Below, one piece after another: positions 28,979-38,603 of a DNA stretch of 64,000 nucleotides (its first letter is position 1; each line of letters opens with the position of its first letter). The translations under genes were made by a program, and so were the position numbers. The stretch spans positions 124,001-188,000 of the forward strand of contig NZ_JAKSDZ010000003.1 in NCBI RefSeq assembly GCF_023509475.1, given 5' to 3'. The DNA is from Aestuariirhabdus haliotis (GTDB taxonomy: Bacteria > Pseudomonadota > Gammaproteobacteria > Pseudomonadales > Aestuariirhabdaceae). The notes beneath the pieces were generated by a model. That model had not been told where the DNA came from and did no database searches. It was given only the letters and a program-made list of their open reading frames with translations.

Positions 28979-29611
28979 TCACCGCACTAGCGGGTCGATT
29001 CCCTCATCAAGCAATGCAGTGCATAGAGAGATAAGGGGGAGTCCAATCAGACTTGAAGGGTCTTCACCTTCATGGGAAAGAAACAGGGCCGCCCCCAAAC
29101 CTTCCACTTTAAAACTTCCCGCGCAGTCGAAAGGCTGATCTCTATCGATGTAATTTTCAATTTGATTGGCCGTTAGGGCTCTGAATTGAACCCTGTATCG
29201 ACTCAGGCTTATGTGTTCACGCCCGCTAAGGGTATTCAGCACGCAGAGGCTGGTGAGAAACTCTACGGAGTTGCCACTGCAACTCGTTAACTGCTCTATA
29301 GCCCGCTCACGACTGCCAGACTTGCCCATCATGCGACCAGAATTGACCGCCACCTGATCGGAGGCAATCAGCAAATGCCTTGGAAATTGCTCTTGCAGAG
29401 CAACAGCCTTTTCTTTGGCAAGCCGAATGGCGAGTGCATCGGGTGTTTCTGTAGGCAATGGGGATTCATCGATATCGGGAGCCGCCCAGTCATACTTTAA
29501 ACCCAATTGGTCTAATAACTGGCGCCGGTAACGAGAGCTGGAAGCAAGGATTATAGGAGGCGGGGATAAGGTCATAAGGAGTAATAGGGTCTTAAATTGT
29601 GGTAATCCCAT
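28979..29611 (-). CDS. Maf-family nucleoside triphosphate pyrophosphatase (YceF-like)
   Basis: Maf proteins hydrolyse non-canonical nucleotides to monophosphates. The motif LASSSRYRRQLL lies near the N-terminus, followed by LIASDQVAV, which contains the catalytic Asp, and DCAGSFKVEGLG. Position next to yceD-rpmF-plsX fits the YceF type, which prefers 7-methyl-GTP. The open frame gives 210 aa, but an in-frame ATG at 29575 (198 aa) starts closer to the family motif, and neither start has a clear ribosome site. It is divergent from yceD. Confidence 0.88.
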   Translation of the reverse strand: MGLPQFKTLLLLMTLSPPPIILASSSRYRRQLLDQLGLKYDWAAPDIDESPLPTETPDALAIRLAKEKAVALQEQFPRHLLIASDQVAVNSGRMMGKSGSRERAIEQLTSCSGNSVEFLTSLCVLNTLSGREHISLSRYRVQFRALTANQIENYIDRDQPFDCAGSFKVEGLGAALFLSHEGEDPSSLIGLPLISLCTALLDEGIDPLVR

Positions 29612-29662
29612 CTTAACACCGCCAAAACCTTGATTTTTAGTGAATTAAGGCCTTTTTTCCCT

Positions 29663-29691
29663 TTGACAGCAGGATCCCATATCCCTATGAT
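29663..29691 (+). promoter_or_regulatory. Consensus sigma-70 promoter for yceD-rpmF-plsX
   Basis: A perfect -35 TTGACA (29663-29668), a 17-bp spacer and a near-perfect -10 TATGAT (29686-29691) predict transcription from about 29698. The yceD ATG is at 29701, so the mRNA would have almost no leader. Confidence 0.75.
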
Positions 29692-29700
29692 TGCGCGCTT

Positions 29701-30228
29701 ATGTTGACCGAGACCCTACCCAAGAAGATAGATCCGCGCAAACTGGCCCGCAAAGGCGCCAAGCTTGCGGGCACTATTGAGCTGGGCGATCTTAAGCGAC
29801 TGCAGGATTATGTTGCAGAAAGCCAGGGCGCCATAACGGCATTGCTGGAGTTTTTTCGTGATGAGCAGGGTTTCTTTGTCATAGACGCAAAGATGAGCGC
29901 ACCGGTTGCTATGATCTGCCAACGTTGTCTCGAAGCGGTCAATCTAAACGTCGAGGGTGAGTGTCAATTAGCGGTTGTCTGGACTGAGGATGACGCAAAA
30001 TCACTGCCCAAGCATTACGAGCCCGTTGTGGTAGGAGAAGAGGAGCTGGAAACGGCATCCCTGATAGAGGAAGAGCTGATACTGGCACTGCCTCTTGTCC
30101 CCTACCACCGGGAGGATGAATGCAAGTCGAGTAAAGGGTATTCCACCGGAGAATTTGCTGAAGAAGCAGAGGATAACGGTAAACCAAATCCCTTTAGCGT
30201 ACTTGCCAACCTTAAATCTGACAATTGA
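29701..30228 (+). CDS. yceD: YceD family 23S rRNA accumulation protein (DUF177)
   Basis: This 175-aa protein has the DUF177 features: a CQRCLE motif in the middle, a run LPKHYEPVVVGEEELE, and the conserved EEELILALPLVPYH and PNPFSVLANLK segments. In other bacteria it helps accumulate 23S rRNA. It lies 20 nt before rpmF in the usual order yceD-rpmF-plsX. The start at ATG 29701 matches the family N-terminus, yet the promoter just upstream leaves almost no untranslated leader and I see no ribosome site. Confidence 0.92.
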   Translation: MLTETLPKKIDPRKLARKGAKLAGTIELGDLKRLQDYVAESQGAITALLEFFRDEQGFFVIDAKMSAPVAMICQRCLEAVNLNVEGECQLAVVWTEDDAKSLPKHYEPVVVGEEELETASLIEEELILALPLVPYHREDECKSSKGYSTGEFAEEAEDNGKPNPFSVLANLKSDN

Positions 30229-30248
30229 TTTGATCAGGAGCAACTAGC

Positions 30249-30431
30249 ATGGCTGTTCAGCAGAACAAAAAAACCCGTTCACGTCGCGATATGCGTCGTT
30301 CTCACGACGCTCTCGGTGGACCAACCTTGTCCGTAGACGAAACTTCTGGCGAAACCCATCTTCGCCACCACGTAACAGCTGACGGTTTCTACCGCGGCAA
30401 GAAAGTGGTAGCTAGTCAAGACGACGAGTAA
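30249..30431 (+). CDS. rpmF: 50S ribosomal protein L32
   Basis: This 60-aa basic protein begins [19 protein letters not shown], the signature start of L32, and lacks the C-terminal cysteines of zinc-binding forms, as usual in gammaproteobacteria. A GGAGCAAC site precedes the ATG. It sits between yceD (20 nt) and plsX (7 nt), linking ribosome and lipid synthesis. Confidence 0.97.
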   Translation: MAVQQNKKTRSRRDMRRSHDALGGPTLSVDETSGETHLRHHVTADGFYRGKKVVASQDDE

Positions 30432-30438
30432 TTCGCCA

Positions 30439-31449
30439 ATGGCAACAACGGTTGCCCTTGATGCGATGAGCGGGGACCTCGGTCCCCGCGAAGCAGTTTC
30501 TGCTGCAGTTAATAGCCTGCAGGAACACAGCGACCTTTCCCTTATTCTAGTAGGGGATACCCCCGTCCTGAGACAGCACCTCAGCGACTGTCCTCCTTAC
30601 GACAATAACCGCCTTTCTATCGTCCACGCATCCGATGTGGTCACGATGAATGACAAACCCTCCGTTGCCCTTAGAAGCAAGCGAGCCTCGTCAATGCGCA
30701 TTGCGCTGGAACAGGTATCACTTGGGGCGGCTCAAGCCTGTGTAAGCTGTGGTAATACCGGCGCCCTGATGGCACTTGGTCGCTTTTTAATCAAAACCTT
30801 TCCAGGTATTGATCGCCCGGCCATCATCACTCGCTTACCCACCGTTGCAAACTGTACCTACATGCTTGATCTTGGCGCTAATGTTGACTGCACAGCTGAG
30901 CACCTTTATCAATTTGCCGTTATGGGCGCGGCGATGCATGAGGCATTGCATGGAACTCCAAATCCCAGTGTGCGCCTGCTCAATGTTGGCGCAGAAGAGA
31001 TGAAAGGTAACGAACAGGTGCGACTGAGCGCCCAGCTCATCCAGGATAACGAAGCGCTAAACTATCAAGGTTTTATTGAAGGTTCAGACCTCTTCTCGGG
31101 CTCTTGTGACCTGATCGTTTGCGATGGCTTTGTTGGTAACGTTGCTCTTAAAACCAGTGAAGGCCTCGCACGTTTGTTGCGCAGTAATATCCAGAAAATG
31201 GCAGGGCGAAATTGGTATACCCGACTGGCAAGCCGCCTACTGAAGCCATACATCAATCAACTGATGATGAGCAGCGACCCTGACCGTTACAATGGTGCCA
31301 GTCTGTTAGGTTTACAGGGCATAGTCATCAAGAGCCACGGCCAATCAGACAGTCAACGGATAGAGCAGGCCATACGCCAAGCCATTATCGAAGCTCAAAA
31401 TGATGTGCCACGATTACTGAACGATCAACTTGAGCACCTTCTGGTTTAA
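30439..31449 (+). CDS. plsX: Phosphate acyltransferase PlsX
   Basis: PlsX makes acyl-phosphate from acyl-ACP, the first step of phospholipid synthesis in the PlsX/PlsY route. The 336-aa protein begins VALDAMSGDLGP, has the central SCGNTGALMALG and LDLGANVDC motifs, and VCDGFVGNVALK. Length is normal. It follows rpmF by 7 nt; fabD begins 133 nt further on. Confidence 0.96.
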   Translation: MATTVALDAMSGDLGPREAVSAAVNSLQEHSDLSLILVGDTPVLRQHLSDCPPYDNNRLSIVHASDVVTMNDKPSVALRSKRASSMRIALEQVSLGAAQACVSCGNTGALMALGRFLIKTFPGIDRPAIITRLPTVANCTYMLDLGANVDCTAEHLYQFAVMGAAMHEALHGTPNPSVRLLNVGAEEMKGNEQVRLSAQLIQDNEALNYQGFIEGSDLFSGSCDLIVCDGFVGNVALKTSEGLARLLRSNIQKMAGRNWYTRLASRLLKPYINQLMMSSDPDRYNGASLLGLQGIVIKSHGQSDSQRIEQAIRQAIIEAQNDVPRLLNDQLEHLLV

Positions 31450-31582
31450 ATAAATCGTTTAAACAGAAACATATCGTTACCCTCGCTTCCGTTTCTATCC
31501 CCTATACTAGGTGGCCTTTCAGACCCTGCCTGGCAACGAGCAGCGGGCTCCGATTTAACCATTAGGGAGACACCCCAGAGCA

Positions 31583-32521
31583 ATGAGCAACCATCTAGCG
31601 TTTGTATTCCCGGGACAGGGCTCCCAACAAGTCGGCATGCTGACCGATATCTACGAACAGGAAACCATTGTTCGCAGCACTTTTTCTGAAGCTTCCGACG
31701 CTCTTGGTGTAGATCTGACCAAACTGATATTGGAAGGCCCAGCTGAGCAGCTGAATTCCACTGAGAACACCCAGCCGGCACTATTGACTTGCAGTGTTGC
31801 TCTTTGGCGACTTTGGCAGCAGCGCGGAGGAGCCATCCCCGCTTATATGGCAGGTCACAGCCTTGGGGAATACTCGGCACTTACTTGCGCAGAAAGCCTG
31901 AGCCTTGGTGAGGCGGTAAAAATTGTTCACCTTCGCGGCCAACTGATGCAGCAGGCTGTACCTGTGGGAGAGGGTGCGATGGCAGCGATTCTTGGCTTGA
32001 CCGACGAACAGGTGCGGGAGGCCTGCCAGCAGGCGGCCAACGATGGAGTTGTCAGCGCCGTTAACTACAATTCACCCGGTCAGGTTGTCATTGCAGGAAG
32101 CACCTCCGCGGTTAATCGTGCTATCAACCTCTGCAAGGAAGCTGGCGCAAAGCGTGCCTTACCGCTTCCAGTCAGCGTTCCTTCTCATTGCGATTTGATG
32201 AAACCCGCTGCGCAGCAGTTGGCTGAGACATTGAACAAGATACCGTTTGAGGCACCTCAAATTCCAGTGGTGCAAAATGTTACTGCCGACATTGCCGGCA
32301 CACCTGAGCAGGTACGTAGTAACCTCCTCGAGCAGCTTTATAGCCCTGTTTTATGGGTTGATAGCGTTCAGTATTTAAACAATAAGGGCATCACTCACCT
32401 GGTTGAATGCGGCCCTGGAAAGGTGTTATCCGGACTCGCCAAACGGATAGATAGAAGCCTAAGCGCTTCATCCCTCGAAAGCTTGGATGCCTTCAATAAA
32501 TCAATAGATGCAACCGCATAA
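31583..32521 (+). CDS. fabD: Malonyl-CoA:ACP transacylase
   Basis: FabD loads malonyl groups onto ACP for fatty acid synthesis. The 312-aa protein has VFPGQGSQQVGM near the N-terminus, the catalytic Ser in AGHSLGEYSAL (about residue 92), NYNSPGQVVIAG, and the catalytic His in SVPSHCDLM. A TATACT sequence at 31503-31508 could be the -10 element of its own promoter. It is followed by fabG after 27 nt. Confidence 0.96.
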   Translation: MSNHLAFVFPGQGSQQVGMLTDIYEQETIVRSTFSEASDALGVDLTKLILEGPAEQLNSTENTQPALLTCSVALWRLWQQRGGAIPAYMAGHSLGEYSALTCAESLSLGEAVKIVHLRGQLMQQAVPVGEGAMAAILGLTDEQVREACQQAANDGVVSAVNYNSPGQVVIAGSTSAVNRAINLCKEAGAKRALPLPVSVPSHCDLMKPAAQQLAETLNKIPFEAPQIPVVQNVTADIAGTPEQVRSNLLEQLYSPVLWVDSVQYLNNKGITHLVECGPGKVLSGLAKRIDRSLSASSLESLDAFNKSIDATA

Positions 32522-32548
32522 AAACGTTTAACTTAAGGTGATAACTTT

Positions 32549-33292
32549 ATGAGTTTAAATGGAAAAGTAGCTCTGGTAACCGGTGCTAGCCGAGGCATTG
32601 GTCAGGCAATTTCGCTTGAACTTGGTCGTCTCGGTGCGACCGTTATCGGCACGGCAACAAGTGATGCCGGCGCCGAGAAAATCTCTGCCACACTTCGCGA
32701 ACAGGGCATTACCGGTTGCGGCATGACACTCAATGTTTGCGATGATGCTTCTATTGCAGCCATTGTCAAAGCGATCACCGAGCAATATGAGGCCCCGCAG
32801 ATTCTCGTTAATAATGCCGGAATTACTCAGGACAATATCCTGATGCGCATGAAAGATGCCCAATGGGATGATGTGATTAACACAAACCTAAGTTCTATTT
32901 TCAAGCTCAGCAAAGCCTGCTTGCGCGGCATGACCAAGGCTCGCTGGGGTCGAATTATCAATATTAGCTCTGTGGTCGGTTCGATGGGAAACCTTGGGCA
33001 AACCAATTATGCCGCAGCCAAAGCGGGTGTCGAAGGCTTCAGTCGTTCGCTGGCCCGTGAAATCGGTTCTCGTGGCATAACAGTTAATTCGGTTGCACCT
33101 GGCTTTATTGACACCGATATGACCAAAGAACTACCCGATGAACACAAAGAGCATATGCTGGCGCAAATTCCAGCAGCCCGCCTGGGTAGGCCCGAAGAGA
33201 TTGCCGCTGCAGTGGCTTTTCTAGCCGGTGAAGGCGGCGGATATGTAACCGGTGAAACCCTGCATGTAAATGGCGGAATGTACATGAGTTAG
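32549..33292 (+). CDS. fabG: 3-oxoacyl-ACP reductase FabG
   Basis: FabG reduces 3-oxoacyl-ACP with NADPH. The 247-aa short-chain dehydrogenase has VTGASRGIG near the N-terminus, LVNNAGIT, the catalytic Ser in INISSVVGSMGN, YAAAKAG and the C-terminal YVTGETLHVNGGMYM. It lies in the conserved fabD-fabG-acpP-fabF order. Confidence 0.96.
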   Translation: MSLNGKVALVTGASRGIGQAISLELGRLGATVIGTATSDAGAEKISATLREQGITGCGMTLNVCDDASIAAIVKAITEQYEAPQILVNNAGITQDNILMRMKDAQWDDVINTNLSSIFKLSKACLRGMTKARWGRIINISSVVGSMGNLGQTNYAAAKAGVEGFSRSLAREIGSRGITVNSVAPGFIDTDMTKELPDEHKEHMLAQIPAARLGRPEEIAAAVAFLAGEGGGYVTGETLHVNGGMYMS

Positions 33293-33373
33293 CCTGACCG
33301 GTGAAATTGGTTCTTATTTGATCAATTTCACCACCAAATCCAAGGATATTTGGTTAGTTTACGTAACACTGGC

Positions 33374-33401
33374 TTGAAATAGCCATAACCGTTTATATAA
33401 A
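33374..33401 (+). promoter_or_regulatory. Probable acpP promoter
   Basis: TTGAAA (33374-33379), a 16-bp spacer and TATAAA (33396-33401) lie in the AT-rich fabG-acpP gap and would give a leader of about 46 nt with an AGGAG site. A separate strong promoter fits the high demand for ACP. Confidence 0.6.
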
Positions 33402-33454
33402 ATTAGCTCGCGACCTCAGAGTCGATCGAATTCTTAATAGGAGTTAAACAAGGT

Positions 33455-33688
33455 ATGAGTACCATCGAAGAACGCGTCAAAAAGATTGTCTGCGAACAAC
33501 TTGGCGTCAAAGAAGAAGAAGTTAATAACAGCTCATCGTTCGTAGAAGACCTTGGCGCTGACTCTCTTGATACCGTTGAACTGGTAATGGCTTTGGAAGA
33601 GGAATTCGAAACTGAAATTCCTGACGAAGAAGCAGAGAAGATTACCACTGTTCAGGAAGCTATCGATTACGTGATTGCACATCAGTAA
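33455..33688 (+). CDS. acpP: Acyl carrier protein
   Basis: This 77-aa acidic protein carries the growing acyl chain on phosphopantetheine attached to Ser37 in the [11 protein letters not shown] motif. Sequence and length are nearly standard for gammaproteobacterial ACP. It is preceded by its own likely promoter and followed by a terminator, then fabF. Confidence 0.98.
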   Translation: MSTIEERVKKIVCEQLGVKEEEVNNSSSFVEDLGADSLDTVELVMALEEEFETEIPDEEAEKITTVQEAIDYVIAHQ

Positions 33689-33706
33689 TCAGCTCTTTGC
33701 TCCTGC

Positions 33707-33740
33707 GAAAAGCCGCTCTACTATGTAGTGCGGCTTTTCT
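33707..33740 (+). terminator. Intrinsic terminator after acpP
   Basis: A 10-bp stem (GAAAAGCCGC / GCGGCTTTTC) encloses a further CTAC/GTAG pairing and ends in a T-rich tract (cttttcttgtgttt). It lies 18 nt after the acpP stop and would make acpP mRNA more abundant than fabF mRNA. Confidence 0.8.
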
Positions 33741-33794
33741 TGTGTTTGTGGAGTAAAAAAAATACCCTGCCATTTTTGCAAGGAGACGAACTCA

Positions 33795-35039
33795 GTGGCA
33801 CGTCGGCGTGTAGTGGTTACCGGATTAGGCATGCTCACCCCTCTGGGAGCAACCGTACAAACAAGCTGGGATGGCATTCTTGCCGGCCGTAGCGGTATTG
33901 CTGCGATCGAGCATTTTGATGCCTCGGCCTACAATACCCGTATCTCTGGTCAAGTGGACGGCTTTGATGTTACCGACTACATGGCCGCCAAAGATGCGAG
34001 GAAGATCGATATCTTTTTGCAATATGGCATCGCTGCAGCCTCCCAGGCAATCACCGATTCTGGAGTCGAGATCAACGAGCAGAATGCTCGTCGCGCGGGT
34101 GTTGTAATGGGCTCGGGCATTGGCGGCCTTAGCATGATCGAAGAGACGGCCAGCACATTGATTAACAGTGGCCCTCGACGCATCTCACCATTTTTTGTGC
34201 CTGGCGCCATTATCAATATGATCAGCGGCAGGCTGTCGATCATGTATGGCCTTAAAGGGCCTAATTACGCTATTGCTACCGCTTGTACTACTGGAACTCA
34301 TTGCATCGGTATGGCGGCACGAAATATCGCTTACGGCGAAGCAGACATCATGATTGCTGGCGGGGCCGAAAAGGCATCTTGCGAGCTGGGCATGGCCGGT
34401 TTTTCTGCGGCTCGAGCAATGTCAACTCGTAACGACGCACCCTCTGCAGCCAGTCGCCCCTGGGATCAAGATCGTGACGGCTTTGTGCTAGGCGATGGCG
34501 CCGGTGCACTGGTGCTTGAAGAGTACGAACACGCAGTGAACCGTGGCGCTCGGATTTATGCCGAACTGACCGGTTTTGGCATGAGTGGCGATGCCTTTCA
34601 TATGACAGCACCGCCCGAAAATGGTGAGGGCGCCGCTGCATCCATGCTGAATGCGATAGATGATGCCGCACTCCAACCCGCTCAAATCGATTACATCAAT
34701 GCCCACGGCACCTCTACGCCGGCCGGCGATATTGCCGAAAGTCAGGCCGTTGAAGCCGTTATGGGGGATCATGCCGCGCAGGTAGCGGTCAGCTCCACCA
34801 AATCGATGATAGGGCACTTGCTGGGCGCGGCTGGCGCCGTAGAAGCTATATTCAGTATTTTGTCGATTCGGGATCAAATTGCCCCCCCGACCATCAACCT
34901 GGATAACCCTGGGGAGGGTTGCCGTCTCGATTATGTGCCAAACCAGGCTCGCAAAATGAACATCACTCATGCTCTGTCTAACTCATTTGGCTTTGGTGGC
35001 ACCAACGGCTCGCTACTGTTTTCCAGAATAGAGTCCTGA
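33795..35039 (+). CDS. fabF: 3-oxoacyl-ACP synthase II
   Basis: FabF condenses malonyl-ACP with acyl-ACP. The 414-aa protein starts at GTG 33795 with an AAGGAGA site. The Cys-His-His triad is visible: C164 in TACTTGTH, His in [11 protein letters not shown] and His in [12 protein letters not shown]. The C-terminal [14 protein letters not shown] is typical. It shares a base with the pabC start. Confidence 0.97.
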   Translation: MARRRVVVTGLGMLTPLGATVQTSWDGILAGRSGIAAIEHFDASAYNTRISGQVDGFDVTDYMAAKDARKIDIFLQYGIAAASQAITDSGVEINEQNARRAGVVMGSGIGGLSMIEETASTLINSGPRRISPFFVPGAIINMISGRLSIMYGLKGPNYAIATACTTGTHCIGMAARNIAYGEADIMIAGGAEKASCELGMAGFSAARAMSTRNDAPSAASRPWDQDRDGFVLGDGAGALVLEEYEHAVNRGARIYAELTGFGMSGDAFHMTAPPENGEGAAASMLNAIDDAALQPAQIDYINAHGTSTPAGDIAESQAVEAVMGDHAAQVAVSSTKSMIGHLLGAAGAVEAIFSILSIRDQIAPPTINLDNPGEGCRLDYVPNQARKMNITHALSNSFGFGGTNGSLLFSRIES

Positions 35040-35863
35040 TGCAGCCGCTCTGGCTAAACGGGAAGCCTCAGGCCGCGATCAGCGTATTGGATCGTGGTCT
35101 GGCTTACGGTGACGGAGTGTTTGAGACCCTTCGTATTCACAATACCAGCCCCAGTCTGTTTTATCTGCACATAGATCGATTATCAAGCAGCTGCGAGCGC
35201 CTCAATATTCAGCTGGATCTCGCAGTGCTATTGCGAGAAATTGAGGCCTATATCCAGCAGTATTCGATAACGTCCGGAGTGCTTAAAATCATCATCACTC
35301 GAGGTTCTGGTGGCCGGGGTTACAACCCCGCCGGCTGCGATGAGCATCGGCGAATATTGGCCTCTTTCCAAGCCCCCGAGTATCCGGAGACACATAGTAA
35401 GCAAGGCATCCGGCTTTTTGATTGCCAGACTCGCCTTGGAATCTCACCGGCAACGGCAGGCATGAAGCACCTTAATCGACTCGAACAGGTACTGGCACGC
35501 TCTGAATGGAACTCTGACGAATTCGCGGAAGGGCTTATGCAGGATATTGATCTCAAGCCTGTAGAGGGCACCATGAGCAACCTGTTCGTCGTTTCTGGTG
35601 GCACGCTTTCTACTCCCGATCTCAGCCAGAGCGGTGTTGCCGGAGTCTGCCGAGAATTTATCTTAAGGCAGGCAAAAATTGAGAAGCTGGACGTCGCAAT
35701 AACATCACTATCACTGGAAGATATGTATAACGCAGAGGAAGTATTCGTCTGTAACAGCGTAGCGGGAGTTTGGCCCGTGATTAGCTATCAAAACAGGAGT
35801 TGGCCTGTCGGGAAGCTAACAAAGCGCATTCAAGGCTGGGTTAATAAGGCAATCTATAGATGA
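35039..35863 (+). CDS. pabC: Aminodeoxychorismate lyase
   Basis: PabC is a PLP enzyme that releases pyruvate from 4-amino-4-deoxychorismate to give p-aminobenzoate for folate. The 274-aa fold-type IV protein has RGLAYGDGVFETLR near the N-terminus, the PLP Lys in GMKHLNRLEQVLAR, and VEGTMSNLFVV. It is placed between fabF (TGATG junction) and mltG (4-nt overlap), as in E. coli. Confidence 0.93.
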   Translation: MQPLWLNGKPQAAISVLDRGLAYGDGVFETLRIHNTSPSLFYLHIDRLSSSCERLNIQLDLAVLLREIEAYIQQYSITSGVLKIIITRGSGGRGYNPAGCDEHRRILASFQAPEYPETHSKQGIRLFDCQTRLGISPATAGMKHLNRLEQVLARSEWNSDEFAEGLMQDIDLKPVEGTMSNLFVVSGGTLSTPDLSQSGVAGVCREFILRQAKIEKLDVAITSLSLEDMYNAEEVFVCNSVAGVWPVISYQNRSWPVGKLTKRIQGWVNKAIYR

Positions 35864-36906
35864 TAAAACGTTTAGGTATCGCGGCTATTCTATTGTTATT
35901 AATAGGAATAGCTTCAATATTTTTAGCCAGGCAATGCATTAATAACTTTGCCACAAGCGTGCTTTCCAACCCCCAGGAGATCATTATTGAAGTCGCTCGA
36001 GGCAGCTCCATAAAGTCACTTTCACGCAAGCTAGCCGCGCAAGGACTCATTGATAACCCTCTCTGGTTTGAATGGTATGGTCGCTTAAGGGGGGATGCCG
36101 CTCGTATTCAGTCCGGCCGTTATCTGGTTCCTGCCGACACCCGGGTTTCAGAATTAATGGACATGCTGGTTAAGGGGCGTGTTCAGCAGCTCAGTCTGAC
36201 TCTGGTCGAGGGCACTACCGTTAAAGATGCTCTCAATGCCATCCAGAGCCACCCCGAAATTCAAGCTAGCCAATCACCGCTTGACCCAGAAGCGTTAGCG
36301 AAAACGTTAAACATCAATGGCAATCCGGAAGGCCAGTTATTCCCGGATACCTACTTTTTTACAGCGAACACTCCAACAGCGCAATTGGCCAAGCGTGCTC
36401 ATCAACGTTTGCAGTCTGTACTGGCGGAAGAGTGGTCTCAGCGGGCCGAGGATTTGCCCTATGAATCGCCGTACGAAGCACTAATCATGGCTTCCATAGT
36501 AGAGCGAGAGACCGGGGTTCCAGCGGAGCGAGGCGAGATTGCCGGTGTTTTCGTTCGGCGACTGAAGAAGGGGATGCGCCTGCAAACCGATCCTACGGTT
36601 ATCTATGGTCTCGGTGATCAATATCAGGGTAATATTACCCGAAAGCACCTGAACGATTACACCCCCTATAACACCTACCGCATTAAGGGCCTGCCACCAA
36701 CGCCTATCGCACTGGCTGGCCGAGAAGCGATTCATGCAGCCTTGCATCCCAAACCGGGAACCAGCCTCTACTTCGTCGCCCGCGGAGATGGCAGTCATCA
36801 GTTTTCTTCCACGTTGGAAGAACATAATCGTGCGGTCAGGCAATACCAGCTAAAGCGAAGAAAGGACTATAGATCCTCACCAGCCGACGGAGTTTCCTCT
36901 CAATGA
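35860..36906 (+). CDS. mltG: Endolytic murein transglycosylase MltG
   Basis: MltG cuts nascent glycan strands and probably sets their length. The 348-aa protein has one N-terminal membrane helix (about residues 5-25), a LysM-like subdomain, and the YceG catalytic domain with the conserved Glu in SIVERETGVPAERGEIAGVF and YNTYRIKGLPPTPIA. It overlaps pabC and tmk by 4 nt each. Confidence 0.94.
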   Translation: MIKRLGIAAILLLLIGIASIFLARQCINNFATSVLSNPQEIIIEVARGSSIKSLSRKLAAQGLIDNPLWFEWYGRLRGDAARIQSGRYLVPADTRVSELMDMLVKGRVQQLSLTLVEGTTVKDALNAIQSHPEIQASQSPLDPEALAKTLNINGNPEGQLFPDTYFFTANTPTAQLAKRAHQRLQSVLAEEWSQRAEDLPYESPYEALIMASIVERETGVPAERGEIAGVFVRRLKKGMRLQTDPTVIYGLGDQYQGNITRKHLNDYTPYNTYRIKGLPPTPIALAGREAIHAALHPKPGTSLYFVARGDGSHQFSSTLEEHNRAVRQYQLKRRKDYRSSPADGVSSQ

Positions 36907-37544
36907 GACGAAAACAAGCTCAATTTATCACCATCGAAGGCGGGGAAGGGGCCGGCAAAAGCACCAACATTGCGGTTATCCAGGCTTGCCTGCAAACCGC
37001 TGGTATCGACTACCTACACACAAGAGAGCCCGGTGGTACACCCTTAGCGGAAGAAATTCGTAATTTGTTGCTTACCCAGAGGACAGAGCAGGTGGCTCCC
37101 GATGCCGAGTTATTGATGGCGTTTGCTGCCAGAGCCCAGCACCTTAATCAGGTAATCTGGCCAGCCCTCGAAGCCGGCACCACGGTACTTTGCGATCGAT
37201 TTACAGACGCTACCTTCGCTTATCAGGGCGCAGGTCGTGGCATCGAAGACACTAAGATTACTCAATTGGAACAGCTGGTCCAGCAAGGACTACAACCCGA
37301 TCTGACCCTGCTGTTTGATCTACCCGTTGAAGTTGGGTTGGAAAGAGCCCGCCAACGGGGCGATCTGGACCGCTTTGAAAGTGAACAGCTCGCATTCTTC
37401 GAAAGGGTTCGAGAGGGCTATCTGGCCCGCGCCAGCCTAAATCCGCAACGCTTTGAGATCATTGATGCCTCCCAAGATCTGGCCGCCGTGGCCAGTCAGG
37501 TCCGAGAGGTAATGTCACGCCGCCTGAGTCAAACCAATGGATAA
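36903..37544 (+). CDS. tmk: Thymidylate kinase
   Basis: Tmk phosphorylates dTMP to dTDP. The 213-aa protein has P-loop EGGEGAGKST near residues 12-21, the DR motif CDRFTDATFAYQG, and the LID-region segment GLERARQRGDLDRFE. It overlaps mltG by 4 nt and holB by 8 nt. Confidence 0.95.
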   Translation: MRRKQAQFITIEGGEGAGKSTNIAVIQACLQTAGIDYLHTREPGGTPLAEEIRNLLLTQRTEQVAPDAELLMAFAARAQHLNQVIWPALEAGTTVLCDRFTDATFAYQGAGRGIEDTKITQLEQLVQQGLQPDLTLLFDLPVEVGLERARQRGDLDRFESEQLAFFERVREGYLARASLNPQRFEIIDASQDLAAVASQVREVMSRRLSQTNG

Positions 37545-38550
37545 TGACGCAGCCTCAACTCACCTGCACCCTTATCCCTGGCACGCAGAGCAGTGGCAGC
37601 GGCTTTGTAACCTACGTCATTCAGAGACATTGCCCCATGCCTACCTGCTCAAAGGAGCGCAAGGCGGCGGCAAATTCCGATTTGCCTGTGCTTTTGCAGG
37701 CTATATGCTGTGTCCTACCCCGCAGGGTGATGCTGCCTGCGGTCAGTGCAAAAGTTGTCAGCTGTACCGCTCAGGTAACCATCCCGATATTAAAGTCTTG
37801 CAGCCGGAAGAGAAGAGCAAAGTTGTTAAAGTTGACCAGGTTAGACAGGTGATAGACTTTGCCTCCAAAACTGCCCAGCAGGGTGGTTACCGCATTATCA
37901 TCATCAATCCCGCGGAGGCGATGAACAGCAACGCAGCGAATGCGCTGCTGAAATCCCTTGAAGAGCCTGGTGAAAACACCTTGATATTACTGGTTACTGC
38001 GCGACAGAACTCGATGCTGGCAACCATCAACAGTCGCTGTCAGCAGCTGGCTTTTCCGCTGCCCGATCGCACTGAAACCCTGGATTGGCTATCGGGCCTA
38101 TCGAAAGCGGGTCGTGAGGACCTTGAGCTCATACTGACCCTTGCCGATGGTCAACCGCTGACCGCACTGCAATATGCCAACGACCAGATATTGAAAGAGC
38201 GTGCTCGCCTGATAGAAGAGATAGGCTCCATCACCAAAGGTCAGAATTCCCCCGTTGACATCGCCCAACGCTGGAAAGACCAGAATACAACTGAGCTATT
38301 GGGCTGGGTCTCCGGCTGGTTGGTTGATATCGCCAAAATTCAGCAAGCTGGCAGCTCAGCCGTACTGAATAATCCTGACCTGGCCGCTATGGCAGGCTAT
38401 ATTGCCGGTAAGTCAACGCCTCAGGCACTGTTTGCATTGCAGCGCTGGGTCAATGAACAGCGCGCCTTGAGCCAAGGGTCTGCTAACCTTAATAAACAAT
38501 TGATGCTGGAAGACCTGCTCGTTCGCTGGCTACATTTAACTCTGGGCTAA
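37537..38550 (+). CDS. holB: DNA polymerase III subunit delta'
   Basis: The delta' subunit is part of the clamp loader. The 337-aa protein has an AAA+ fold with a degenerate nucleotide loop (KGAQGGGKFRFA), the zinc module with cysteines in MLCPTP and ACGQCKSCQLY, and NAANALLKSLEEPGEN. Loss of a usable ATP site is normal for delta'. It overlaps tmk by 8 nt and is followed by pilZ. Confidence 0.94.
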   Translation: MDNDAASTHLHPYPWHAEQWQRLCNLRHSETLPHAYLLKGAQGGGKFRFACAFAGYMLCPTPQGDAACGQCKSCQLYRSGNHPDIKVLQPEEKSKVVKVDQVRQVIDFASKTAQQGGYRIIIINPAEAMNSNAANALLKSLEEPGENTLILLVTARQNSMLATINSRCQQLAFPLPDRTETLDWLSGLSKAGREDLELILTLADGQPLTALQYANDQILKERARLIEEIGSITKGQNSPVDIAQRWKDQNTTELLGWVSGWLVDIAKIQQAGSSAVLNNPDLAAMAGYIAGKSTPQALFALQRWVNEQRALSQGSANLNKQLMLEDLLVRWLHLTLG

Positions 38551-38603
38551 AATAGTGAATAATAGCTTTTATAACTGACCATTTTGACAGCTGCTGGACA
38601 CCT

